Shown in pieces: positions 8,195 through 14,522 of a stretch of DNA of 64,000 nt (positions are counted from its first letter, which is position 1; each line of letters begins with the position of its first letter). A model generated the notes under the pieces. It saw only the letters and a list, made by a program, of their open reading frames with translations. It was not told the origin of the DNA and did not search any database. Where the stretch lies: contig SFJH01000001.1 in the NCBI GenBank assembly GCA_004555155.1, positions 62,001-126,000 on the forward strand. The letters are read 5' to 3'. The stretch is from Clostridiales bacterium. GTDB taxonomy: Bacteria > Bacillota > Clostridia > Christensenellales > Aristaeellaceae. A program made the position numbers and the translations under genes.

Positions 8195-9127
8195 TTAGCC
8201 GATGTAATCCATGATGCCGGATTCCTTGACGAGACGGGTAACGTCCTCGTACTTGTTCAGCGCATACAGATGGATACCATCGATGCCGCAGACGCGATAC
8301 TCGTCGATGAGTTTGATGGTGTACTCCATGCCGGCTTCCTTGAACGCAGCCTTCTTCTTCGCGATGGACTCTTCGCTCTCGTTGGGCGCGAAGGGATTCG
8401 GGAAGATCCAGTTCTTGGAGATGACTTCCGCCAGCGCACGGGGCATGACGCAGCCGTTGCGGGACAGCGCCATGTTGATGGTCGCGGCAGCGTCCAGAAC
8501 GGGCATGATGCCGACGTCCACAGGCAGCCAGATGCCGGCGCCGCGGATCGCGTCCATCCACCAGCGGAACTGATCCATATCCCAGCACAGCTGAGTCATG
8601 ATGTAGTCGGCGCCCTCATCCTGCTTCTGCTTCAGGAAGGAGATGTCCGCCTCGATGCTGCGGCAGGCGATGTGGCCTTCCGGAGAACCCGCAACAGCGA
8701 TGGTGAACTTGTCGCCGAACTCCTTGCGGACGAACTTCACCAGCTCAGTGGCATAGTGCAGGTCGCCGTTGGTGCCGGTCCAGCCGAAGGGGATGTCGCC
8801 GCGCAGCGCGAGCATGTGATCGATGCCATGATCGAGATAGGTCTGCAGCTGATCCTTGATGCCTTCCTTGGTGTTGGCCACGCAGGTGAAATGGGTCACC
8901 GGGATCGCCTTGCCGTCCTTCTTGATCTTGTCCAGAACCTCAAGGTTCTTGCCGACATTCGTTCCGCCAGCGCCGTAGGTGCAGGAGATGTAGTCGGGGT
9001 TCAGCTCGTAAAGATGGTCAAGAACGCCACCCTCACCGCAGAGCTTCTCCATACCAACATCCGTCTTCGGCGGGAAAACCTCAAAGGAAAAGGCCATACG
9101 ATTCTTCAGGATTTCTGCAACACTCAT
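8195..9127 (-). CDS. metF: Methylenetetrahydrofolate reductase
   Basis: The 310-aa flavoprotein reduces 5,10-methylene-THF to 5-methyl-THF, the last folate step before AcsE. FSFEVFPPKT at the N terminus, SCTYGAGGTN, LALRGDIP and the later DIHLYALNK-like strand pattern are family landmarks of the TIM barrel. The start at 9127 is set by AGGAGGAG 7 bases upstream; a longer frame upstream has no such site. It is the first gene of the acs operon and has its own promoter. The partner MetV seen in many acetogens is not found in this window, so it may be encoded elsewhere or absent. Confidence 0.93.
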   Translation of the reverse strand: MSVAEILKNRMAFSFEVFPPKTDVGMEKLCGEGGVLDHLYELNPDYISCTYGAGGTNVGKNLEVLDKIKKDGKAIPVTHFTCVANTKEGIKDQLQTYLDHGIDHMLALRGDIPFGWTGTNGDLHYATELVKFVRKEFGDKFTIAVAGSPEGHIACRSIEADISFLKQKQDEGADYIMTQLCWDMDQFRWWMDAIRGAGIWLPVDVGIMPVLDAAATINMALSRNGCVMPRALAEVISKNWIFPNPFAPNESEESIAKKKAAFKEAGMEYTIKLIDEYRVCGIDGIHLYALNKYEDVTRLVKESGIMDYIG

Positions 9128-9197
9128 TGTCTTTCTCCTCCTAATGTGTCGGATAATGCAAGGTAAGGCAACAGACCTATACCCATTAGCATATTTT

Positions 9198-9226
9198 ATC
9201 TTACCACAAACCTCTGTTAAGTGCAA
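9198..9226 (-). promoter_or_regulatory. Promoter of the metF-acs operon
   Basis: TTGCAC and TAAGAT are separated by 17 bases, giving a leader of roughly 65 bases before metF. Confidence 0.65.
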
Positions 9227-9247
9227 GTATCAATTCAAATTTCCGCC

Positions 9248-9478
9248 TTAAATTCGAGAAAATACAAACTTCTGAACGACGCCTGAACAGCTCGCATACA
9301 CGATGATGTTCTCTCCGTCGCCCTCGTCCACGGTCAGTTCCAGGTTCTGTTCGTCGCGCAGCATCTGCCGCACCGCCTGAACCGGATCGTCGGTTTCGAT
9401 TTCATCGAAGAACACGTCCCGCATCTGATTGCGCGCGCATTCGTTCTGAATCTCCCGAACCACCTCGTACAGCGCCAC
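9248..9478 (-). CDS. Small conserved-looking protein of unknown function
   Basis: The 76-aa product starts with GTG at 9478, supported by AAAGGAGGG 8 bases upstream. It is acidic in the middle (EIETDD, VDEGDGE) and has no membrane segment. I do not recognise the family with certainty; short proteins of this type near Clostridia housekeeping genes are usually annotated as DUF. It lies between the cooT terminator and the metF promoter, in line with both, so read-through could link it to the nickel genes. No metal-binding motif is visible apart from a single Cys in ASCSG. Confidence 0.6.
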   Translation of the reverse strand: MALYEVVREIQNECARNQMRDVFFDEIETDDPVQAVRQMLRDEQNLELTVDEGDGENIIVYASCSGVVQKFVFSRI

Positions 9479-9496
9479 GAAATCCCTCCTTTACAG

Positions 9497-9529
9497 AAAA
9501 GGCCGACAGCAATGCGCAGTCGGCCTTTG
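9497..9529 (-). terminator. Terminator after cooT-like gene
   Basis: A 10-bp perfect stem (AAAGGCCGAC/GTCGGCCTTT) is followed by T's on the minus strand. It lies just after the CooT-like stop codon and before the ribosome binding site of the next gene. Confidence 0.8.
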
Positions 9530-9535
9530 TTCCCG

Positions 9536-9727
9536 TCAGTTCTTCGGCGCGACCACGACGGTGCCGCCCGTCAGATCCGCCGATTTGATCTCGCCCCTGA
9601 TCTTTTCCTCTCTGCCCATGATGTCCGTCAGCGTCACCACGCCGTCACTGCATTCAATGAGCATGACATTCTTCAGAATTTCGTTTTCCGGCGCCTTCGC
9701 GCCGCGATAGACTGTGGAAAGGCACAT
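9536..9727 (-). CDS. cooT: CooT-family nickel-binding protein
   Basis: The 63-aa protein begins MCLSTVY, the conserved N terminus of CooT proteins, in which Cys2 binds one nickel ion per dimer. The rest is a small beta-barrel-like sequence with alternating hydrophobics, as expected for the family. CooT is linked to nickel insertion into carbon monoxide dehydrogenase. The gene follows the His-rich protein gene by 30 bases and lies 0.4 kb upstream of the metF-cooC-acs operon, which supports a role in supplying nickel to CODH/ACS. Confidence 0.88.
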   Translation of the reverse strand: MCLSTVYRGAKAPENEILKNVMLIECSDGVVTLTDIMGREEKIRGEIKSADLTGGTVVVAPKN

Positions 9728-9757
9728 GAAAATCGCTTCCTTTCGAATCCTGCGGGA

Positions 9758-10108
9758 TTACTGCGGAATGTTCATGGCCGCCAGCACGGCGGACAGCCGC
9801 ATATTTCCCTTTTCAAAATCGGAAACCGCCGCCATCACCTGCTCGAAGGCCGTGCTGTCGCCCAGCTCCTTCAGCTGCTTCGCCAGGCCGGCCAGCTCGT
9901 TGGCGTGCGCGGCATTGTGGTTGACCATGTACTTCATCATGGCAATCAGCTCTGCCCGGGGATCGCCGCCGCACTTGGCGCAGTCGCCGTGGCAGTGCGC
10001 CTGCTCCGGCTCATGGCAATGCTCGTGGTCGTGGCCGTGGTCGTGATCGTGGCTATGGGGAATATTGTGCTCGTGCATATATTCATGATCGTGATGTTCG
10101 TGTCCCAT
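9758..10108 (-). CDS. Histidine-rich metal-binding protein
   Basis: The 116-aa protein has 16 histidines in its first 40 residues (runs such as HSHDHDHGHDHEH) followed by four cysteines at 31, 39, 43 and 46 (CHGDCAKC). The remaining 65 residues look like a helical hairpin. There is no signal peptide, so it is cytoplasmic. It is not a known hydrogenase accessory protein: GTPase motifs of HypB and the fold of SlyD are absent. With cooT downstream and a CsoR/RcnR-type repressor divergent, I infer nickel storage or delivery. AAGGAG lies 10 bases before the ATG. The phrase IPHSHDH is shared with the divergent repressor. Confidence 0.8.
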   Translation of the reverse strand: MGHEHHDHEYMHEHNIPHSHDHDHGHDHEHCHEPEQAHCHGDCAKCGGDPRAELIAMMKYMVNHNAAHANELAGLAKQLKELGDSTAFEQVMAAVSDFEKGNMRLSAVLAAMNIPQ

Positions 10109-10149
10109 GATCGGTCTGCTCCTTTGATTTTGATTTCCATCTCTTGGTC

Positions 10150-10178
10150 ATTATACAACAGCCGTCCGGCTTTGTCAA
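10150..10178 (-). promoter_or_regulatory. Consensus promoter of the His-rich/cooT operon with internal palindrome
   Basis: TTGACA and TATAAT are both perfect, with a 17-base spacer. The spacer contains AGCCG-TC-CGGCT (10160-10171), a candidate repressor operator placed where a bound protein would block RNA polymerase. Confidence 0.8.
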
Positions 10179-10315
10179 AAGCTTCCGCATTATATCTACC
10201 CCGTCGGCCGCCGCCAGAATCAATATACCTCAAAACTTTACGTTCAGCAAGCCTCCACGGGGGATATTTCCCGGAATTCTTCTTATTTAATTAACACGAT
10301 CTCATCGATTTTACA

Positions 10316-10344
10316 TTGCATTCCCGCGCTTCATATCGTAAAAT
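10316..10344 (+). promoter_or_regulatory. Promoter of the His-rich CsoR-family gene
   Basis: TTGCAT and TAAAAT are separated by 17 bases. The start codon lies 21 bases further on, after GAGAGGTG, so the leader is very short. G-tract elements that might be further operators occur upstream at about 10198-10205 (TACCCCGT) and 10258-10275 (GGGGGATATTTCCC). Confidence 0.65.
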
Positions 10345-10365
10345 GAACCCGAGAGGTGAAACCCG

Positions 10366-10770
10366 ATGCACGAGATTCATGAAAACGATCACGACGCCCT
10401 GCATGCCGCAGGCATCCCCCATTCCCACGATCACGAGGCGCTGACCGACGAGGCGCACGCCGCTCTGCACGCCGCCGGTATTCCTCACGCCCACCACGGC
10501 CACACGCATACCCATGAAAATACAAAGGCCGTCCTGAACCGCCTTTCCCGCGCCATCGGGCATCTGCAGTCCGTCAAGCGCATGGTGGAAGAAGGGCGCG
10601 ACTGCTCGGAGGTGCTGGTGCAGATCGCCGCCGTGCGCTCCGCCATCGACAACACCGGCAAGGTCATCCTTCAGGATCACCTGAAGCACTGCATCGTCGA
10701 CGCAGCCCGCGAAGGCGACCAGCAGGCCATCGACGATCTCTGCGCCGCCATTGAAAAATATATGAAATAA
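10366..10770 (+). CDS. CsoR/RcnR-family metal-sensing repressor with His-rich N-terminal extension
   Basis: Residues 52-134 are a complete four-helix CsoR/RcnR (DUF156) domain: LNRLSRAIGHLQSVKRM, then Cys80, then HLKHC with His105 and Cys109. These match the Cys-His-Cys metal site of CsoR rather than the Cys-His-His site of RcnR. Residues 1-50 carry 15 histidines and a duplicated unit, ALHAAGIPHSH (11-21) and ALHAAGIPHAH (33-43). Ordinary family members are about 85-105 aa, so the extension is the odd part. The family binds operator DNA without metal and releases it on binding Cu, Ni or Co. It is transcribed divergently from the His-rich protein and cooT, which it probably controls. The metal is inferred, most likely nickel. 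Confidence 0.88.
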   Translation: MHEIHENDHDALHAAGIPHSHDHEALTDEAHAALHAAGIPHAHHGHTHTHENTKAVLNRLSRAIGHLQSVKRMVEEGRDCSEVLVQIAAVRSAIDNTGKVILQDHLKHCIVDAAREGDQQAIDDLCAAIEKYMK

Positions 10771-10868
10771 ACGCAGCGAACGATCCGCCGTCTTTTCAGG
10801 ATCCCGGGCCATCCTTTTCCCACGGCACACCGCAAAGCATTCATGCTGAAATTCAGGAGGGAATCCTT

Positions 10869-11483
10869 TTGACACAGAAGGAACGCATGGAAGCAGGTCT
10901 TGTCTACGATCCTGCCGATCAGGAGATCATGGACGATCAGGCTCAAAGACTTGAACTGATGTATGATTTCAACGCCTGCCGCCCGAGCGAGTATGAAAAG
11001 CGCACGGAATTGCTGCACAGGATGCTCGGAAAAATGGGAGAAGGATGCTACATTGAGCCGCCTTTCAGAGCCAACTGGGCGGGAAAGCATCTGTATCTTG
11101 GCAATCATGTCTATGTGAACTTCAACCTGACCATCGTGGATGACGCGGACATTTTCATCGGCGACAAGGTCATGATTGGGCCGAATGTGACGATTGCGAC
11201 CGCCAATCACCCGATTGCCCCTGAGCTGCGCGCCCGGGCGCTGCAATACAACCGGAGCGTGCACATTGGAAACAACGTCTGGATCGGCGCCGGAGCGATT
11301 CTCCTGCCGGGCATCTCGATCGGCGACAATTCGGTCATCGGCGCAGGAAGCGTCGTCACCAAGGACATTCCGGCCAACGTGGTTGCGGTCGGCAATCCCT
11401 GCAAAGTCCTCCGCGAAATCGGAGAGCGGGATCAGACGTATTTCTACAAGAGCGAAAGGATCGACTGGGATAATCTGAAATGA
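10869..11483 (+). CDS. Maltose/galactoside O-acetyltransferase-like protein
   Basis: The 204-aa protein is a left-handed beta-helix acetyltransferase of the Maa/LacA/NodL group, which transfers acetyl from acetyl-CoA to a sugar hydroxyl. The N-terminal MTQKERMEAGLVYDP and the hexapeptide repeats with HIGNNVWIGAGAILLPGISIGDNSVIGAGSVVTKDIP are diagnostic. The start codon is TTG, chosen because AGGAGG lies 8 bases upstream and the resulting N terminus matches the family. The later ATG at 10887 would remove conserved residues. Trimer and cytoplasmic location are known for the family; the natural acceptor sugar is unknown. Confidence 0.92.
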   Translation: MTQKERMEAGLVYDPADQEIMDDQAQRLELMYDFNACRPSEYEKRTELLHRMLGKMGEGCYIEPPFRANWAGKHLYLGNHVYVNFNLTIVDDADIFIGDKVMIGPNVTIATANHPIAPELRARALQYNRSVHIGNNVWIGAGAILLPGISIGDNSVIGAGSVVTKDIPANVVAVGNPCKVLREIGERDQTYFYKSERIDWDNLK

Positions 11484-11508
11484 CAGACTGACCGCGATTC
11501 ATTTCGAA

Positions 11509-11558
11509 AAAAGCAGAGCCTGACGCGCTGAATCTTCAGCCGTCAGGCTCTGCCTTTT
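11509..11558. terminator. Bidirectional terminator between convergent genes
   Basis: A 13-bp perfect stem (GCAGAGCCTGACG and complement) encloses a second stem (GCTGAA/TTCAGC). A runs on the left and T's on the right fit termination from both sides. Confidence 0.9.
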
Positions 11559-11606
11559 ACAGAATGTCTTCAGAAAACGTGCGCAGGATTGTCCGCCGCA
11601 CTTTTC

Positions 11607-12695
11607 TTATTCGAAGTCGTCCTCGTAGGAAACGACCTCTCCCGTCTTCTTGTCCAGGACAATCGTCGCATAGCCCACGTTGACCAGCGCGTCATCCGCC
11701 TTTGCCTTGGACTTGGAGTAGCCGTTGAGCGTCTCCAGACCGTAGGTGGACTCGGAATTCTCCGCCAGCTTCTCGGCGATGTTGGCCTCCAGCTCGGCCT
11801 GATCCACGGTATAGACCGCGACGGAATAGGTCACATTCGGATCGAGGAACTTGGGATAGGCGCTCTCGATGATGGTGACCACCGTCTCGCCCTCAAGGGA
11901 CGCGTTGTTTTCCACCACGATCGGCGCCATCGACATGTTCTTCTCCAGCCGCTCGGAGGCGGTGTAGCTCGCGCTCAGAGAGGTCACGTTGTAAGAATAG
12001 ACGGAGTAGCCGAACACGGCCGCCGCTCCGACGACCACGAGCACGACCAGCGCGACGATGCTCTTCTTGGTGAAGCGCAGCTTGTCATAATCGCAAACCA
12101 TCAGGTTCATCTGCTTCGCGGCGGGGATCAGCGCGCGGAACAGCACCGTCAGAACAAAGGATTCGACCGGGATTTCGGCCAGATTCTTCACGATGCGCAG
12201 CATGTCGACGGGCGCATAATACTTGCCCAGGATCATGTCATAGTAGAGCATCATGATCGGCGTGTTGATGAGGATATTCACGCCGAAGTTGATCAGAAAG
12301 CTTGCGAAAATGATGCGTCCAATGCTGATCTTCGAACGATAGAAGCACAGCGCATAGAACAGCGAGCCTGCGATCTCCACGAAAATGAACGGGAAGAAAT
12401 ACACGCCCGTCGGGAAGAGAATGCATCCGAGCGTATCGGTAATGGCCGCCGCCACAATCGCCACGACCGGCCCGAACACCGCCGCGCCGAAGGCGTTGAC
12501 GATGAACGCCGTATTGATGCGCAGATCCGGCGCAATCGGGATGCTGACCATCTTCAGAACGACGCGCAGCGCGATCATCAGCGCCGCAAAGACGAGAATC
12601 TTCGTCTTTTTGAATTCGCTGGCGGCCTGTTTCCAGTAGGCCTTGGAGAACGGGTGCGGGAAGAGTTCGGGTGCCTGGGAGCCATTCATGGACAT
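11607..12695 (-). CDS. folT: FolT-type folate ECF transporter S component with C-terminal extracytoplasmic domain
   Basis: The 362-aa protein has two parts. Residues 30-195 form the usual six-helix S component of an ECF transporter (ALMIALRVVLKMVSIPI and LGCILFPTGVYFFPFIF are typical). The assignment to folate rests on the THF riboswitch in its leader. Residues 211-232 form an extra membrane helix, followed by about 130 residues predicted outside the cell (TYSVAVYTVDQAELEANI, ending ATIVLDKKTGEVVSYEDD). This tail resembles small secreted alpha/beta domains but I cannot name it. Normal FolT is about 180 aa. The start at 12695 is set by AAGGAGG. The energising ECF module is not in the window. 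Confidence 0.88.
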   Translation of the reverse strand: MSMNGSQAPELFPHPFSKAYWKQAASEFKKTKILVFAALMIALRVVLKMVSIPIAPDLRINTAFIVNAFGAAVFGPVVAIVAAAITDTLGCILFPTGVYFFPFIFVEIAGSLFYALCFYRSKISIGRIIFASFLINFGVNILINTPIMMLYYDMILGKYYAPVDMLRIVKNLAEIPVESFVLTVLFRALIPAAKQMNLMVCDYDKLRFTKKSIVALVVLVVVGAAAVFGYSVYSYNVTSLSASYTASERLEKNMSMAPIVVENNASLEGETVVTIIESAYPKFLDPNVTYSVAVYTVDQAELEANIAEKLAENSESTYGLETLNGYSKSKAKADDALVNVGYATIVLDKKTGEVVSYEDDFE

Positions 12696-12701
12696 AAAAA
12701 A

Positions 12702-12739
12702 ACCTCCTTTCAGAGCAAACACTTGCTGCATAAGGAGGT
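12702..12739 (-). promoter_or_regulatory. Shine-Dalgarno-sequestering hairpin (riboswitch expression platform)
   Basis: In the mRNA, ACCTCCTT (12739-12732) is perfectly complementary to the Shine-Dalgarno AAGGAGGT (12709-12702) seven bases before the folT start. This hairpin would hide the ribosome binding site, so control is likely translational. Confidence 0.75.
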
Positions 12740-12761
12740 GTAAAGATTTCTCCATATGTGG

Positions 12762-12860
12762 TTCAGCGGGTGCGGGTTCCCAACCGCGGCTTTCGCCTTC
12801 GTCCGCCAGACAACTCCCCATTTTGGCGGCACTTAACGAAGAGAACCCTACTCTGTCAGA
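12762..12860 (-). promoter_or_regulatory. Tetrahydrofolate (THF) riboswitch, folT leader
   Basis: Read on the minus strand, the leader contains the conserved blocks of the THF aptamer in order: AGAGTAG, CGTTAAGTG, ATGGGGAGTTG, ACGAAGGCGAAAGCCGCGGT and CCCGCTGA, with paired arms between them (for example GCCGCC with GGCGG). Transcription from the promoter at 12865-12893 would start at the aptamer's first base. Confidence 0.92.
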
Positions 12861-12864
12861 GGCT

Positions 12865-12893
12865 ATTATAAACCATTCTCCAGAAAATGGCAA
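12865..12893 (-). promoter_or_regulatory. Promoter of the folT leader
   Basis: TTGCCA and TATAAT are separated by 17 bases. Confidence 0.75.
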
Positions 12894-12929
12894 GTTCGTT
12901 TTCCCATTTTCAGAAGAAAAAGTTGCCGC

Positions 12930-12958
12930 TTGATTTTTGGTGAATCCGGTCGTATAAT
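12930..12958 (+). promoter_or_regulatory. Promoter of the flavoprotein gene
   Basis: TTGATT and TATAAT are separated by 17 bases, 42 bases before the start codon. It is divergent from the folT promoter. Confidence 0.7.
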
Positions 12959-12999
12959 CATTGCGTCCGGGTGATTCCAGAACAGGGAGGTCTTCTCGC

Positions 13000-13557
13000 A
13001 TGCACACGCTGATCCTCAACGGCTCTCCGCATCCGAAGGGCGACACAGCGCATCTGATCGCGGCGCTGCGCGCACAGCTGCAGGGCGCCGTCACGCAGAT
13101 CGACTGCTATCGCGCGGGAATTTCTCCCTGCGTGGACTGCCGCCGGTGCGTCAGCCAGCCCGGCTGCGCCATTCAGGACGGCATGCAGGAGCTCTACCCG
13201 ATCATTGAACGCTGCGACGCGCTCGTCATCGCATCGCCGGTCTATTTTTCACTGCCCACGCCGCCGGTGCTCTCCGTCTGCAGCCGTCTGCAGACCTACT
13301 TCTGCGCCGCACACTTCCGGAAGCAGTCCTCCCCCATCCGCCCCAAGCGCGGCGGAATTCTTCTGACCGGCGGCGGCAGCGGCAGCGCCGTGCCCGCGGA
13401 AGAGACCGCGCGAAGACTGCTGAAGGCCATGAAGGCCAGCGCAATCGGGCCCGTGGCCGCCAGCCTGTCCACTGACCGCCTGCCCGCGCGGGACGATCCC
13501 GGCGTCTCCGCGCAAATCTCTGCGCTGGCGGCCTTTCTCAACGGCGCTTGCGCATAG
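13000..13557 (+). CDS. NAD(P)H-dependent FMN reductase-type flavoprotein
   Basis: The 185-aa protein has a flavodoxin-like fold: LILNGSPHPKGDTAHLI is the FMN phosphate loop and VIASPVYFSLPTPP a second flavin contact. CVDCRRCVSQPGC between them supplies four cysteines in the style of iron-sulfur flavoproteins, and GGILLTGGGSGSA precedes the C-terminal helices. It probably moves electrons between NAD(P)H and small acceptors, but the substrate is unknown. GGGAGGT lies 9 bases before ATG 13000; upstream in-frame codons have no such site. It is monocistronic, between folT and nfnA. Confidence 0.82.
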   Translation: MHTLILNGSPHPKGDTAHLIAALRAQLQGAVTQIDCYRAGISPCVDCRRCVSQPGCAIQDGMQELYPIIERCDALVIASPVYFSLPTPPVLSVCSRLQTYFCAAHFRKQSSPIRPKRGGILLTGGGSGSAVPAEETARRLLKAMKASAIGPVAASLSTDRLPARDDPGVSAQISALAAFLNGACA

Positions 13558-13574
13558 CTTAACCTTTTCAATGG

Positions 13575-13603
13575 TTGATTTCCGCAGGGGATTGTGATAC
13601 TAT
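13575..13603 (+). promoter_or_regulatory. Promoter of nfnAB
   Basis: TTGATT and TACTAT are separated by 17 bases, with a leader of about 70 bases. Confidence 0.65.
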
Positions 13604-13678
13604 ATAAGATGGTAAGTTTGCGAGTCTTTCCGACATCAAGCATTTCGAACAACCAATCAAGCTGAGGAGATGGAATCC

Positions 13679-14521
13679 ATGTTCAAGATTCTCAAGAAGC
13701 AGCCTCTGAATTCAACCGTCACCAAGATGGTCATCGAGGCTCCGCTGATCGCTAAGAAGGCAAAGGCCGGTCAGTTCATCATCCTGCGCGCTTCCGAGGA
13801 CGGCGAGCGCATCCCGCTGACCATTGCCGGCTATGACCGCGAGGCCGGCACCGTCGATATCATCTTCCAGATCGTCGGCGGCACCACCATGGAGCTCAAC
13901 GCGCTCAACGAGGGCGATTTCCTGCCCGACTTCGTGGGACCGCTGGGCAAGGCCACCAAGGTGGACGGCATGAAGAAGGTCGCGATCGTGGGCGGCGGCG
14001 TCGGCTGCGCCATCGCGCTGCCCGTGGCCCAGGCCATGCACGCCAACGGCATCGAAGTGCACTCCATCGTCGGCTTCCGCACCAAGGATCTTGTAATCCT
14101 CGAGGACGAGTTCAACGCCTGCTCCGACAAGGTCTGCATGATGACCGACGACGGCTCCTACGGCACCAAGGGCCTGGTCACCAACGCCCTGGAGCAGCTG
14201 ATCCAGGAAGGCAACGAATATGACGAGGTCATCGCCATCGGCCCGGTCATCATGATGAAGTTCGTCTGCCTGACCACCAAGAAGTACAACGTCAAGACCG
14301 TGATCTCCATGAACCCCATCATGATCGACGGCACCGGCATGTGCGGCGGCTGCCGCCTGACCGTGGGCGGCGAGACCAAGTTCGCCTGCGTGGACGGCCC
14401 CGAGTTCGACGGCCATCTGGTGGACTTCGACGAGGCCATGAGCCGCGGCGCGATGTATCGCGATTTCGAAGCCCATAAGCGCGATGAAATGTGCAACCTG
14501 CTGAAGAAGGAGGCCGAGTAA
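13679..14521 (+). CDS. nfnA: Electron-bifurcating NADH-dependent ferredoxin:NADP+ oxidoreductase, subunit A
   Basis: The 280-aa subunit binds FAD and a 2Fe-2S cluster and oxidises NADH. It has the ferredoxin-NADP reductase fold: a flavin domain with GERIPLTIAGYDRE, a nucleotide domain with VAIVGGGVGCAIALPVA, and a C-terminal cluster motif GMCGGCRLTVGG...FACVDGPEFDG. ATG 13679 is preferred because GAGGAG lies 9 bases before it and directly abuts the alternative ATG at 13670. The stop is followed after one base by nfnB, so translation is coupled. NfnAB balances NADH, NADPH and reduced ferredoxin, as needed by the acetyl-CoA pathway. Confidence 0.92.
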   Translation: MFKILKKQPLNSTVTKMVIEAPLIAKKAKAGQFIILRASEDGERIPLTIAGYDREAGTVDIIFQIVGGTTMELNALNEGDFLPDFVGPLGKATKVDGMKKVAIVGGGVGCAIALPVAQAMHANGIEVHSIVGFRTKDLVILEDEFNACSDKVCMMTDDGSYGTKGLVTNALEQLIQEGNEYDEVIAIGPVIMMKFVCLTTKKYNVKTVISMNPIMIDGTGMCGGCRLTVGGETKFACVDGPEFDGHLVDFDEAMSRGAMYRDFEAHKRDEMCNLLKKEAE

Positions 14522-14522
14522 A

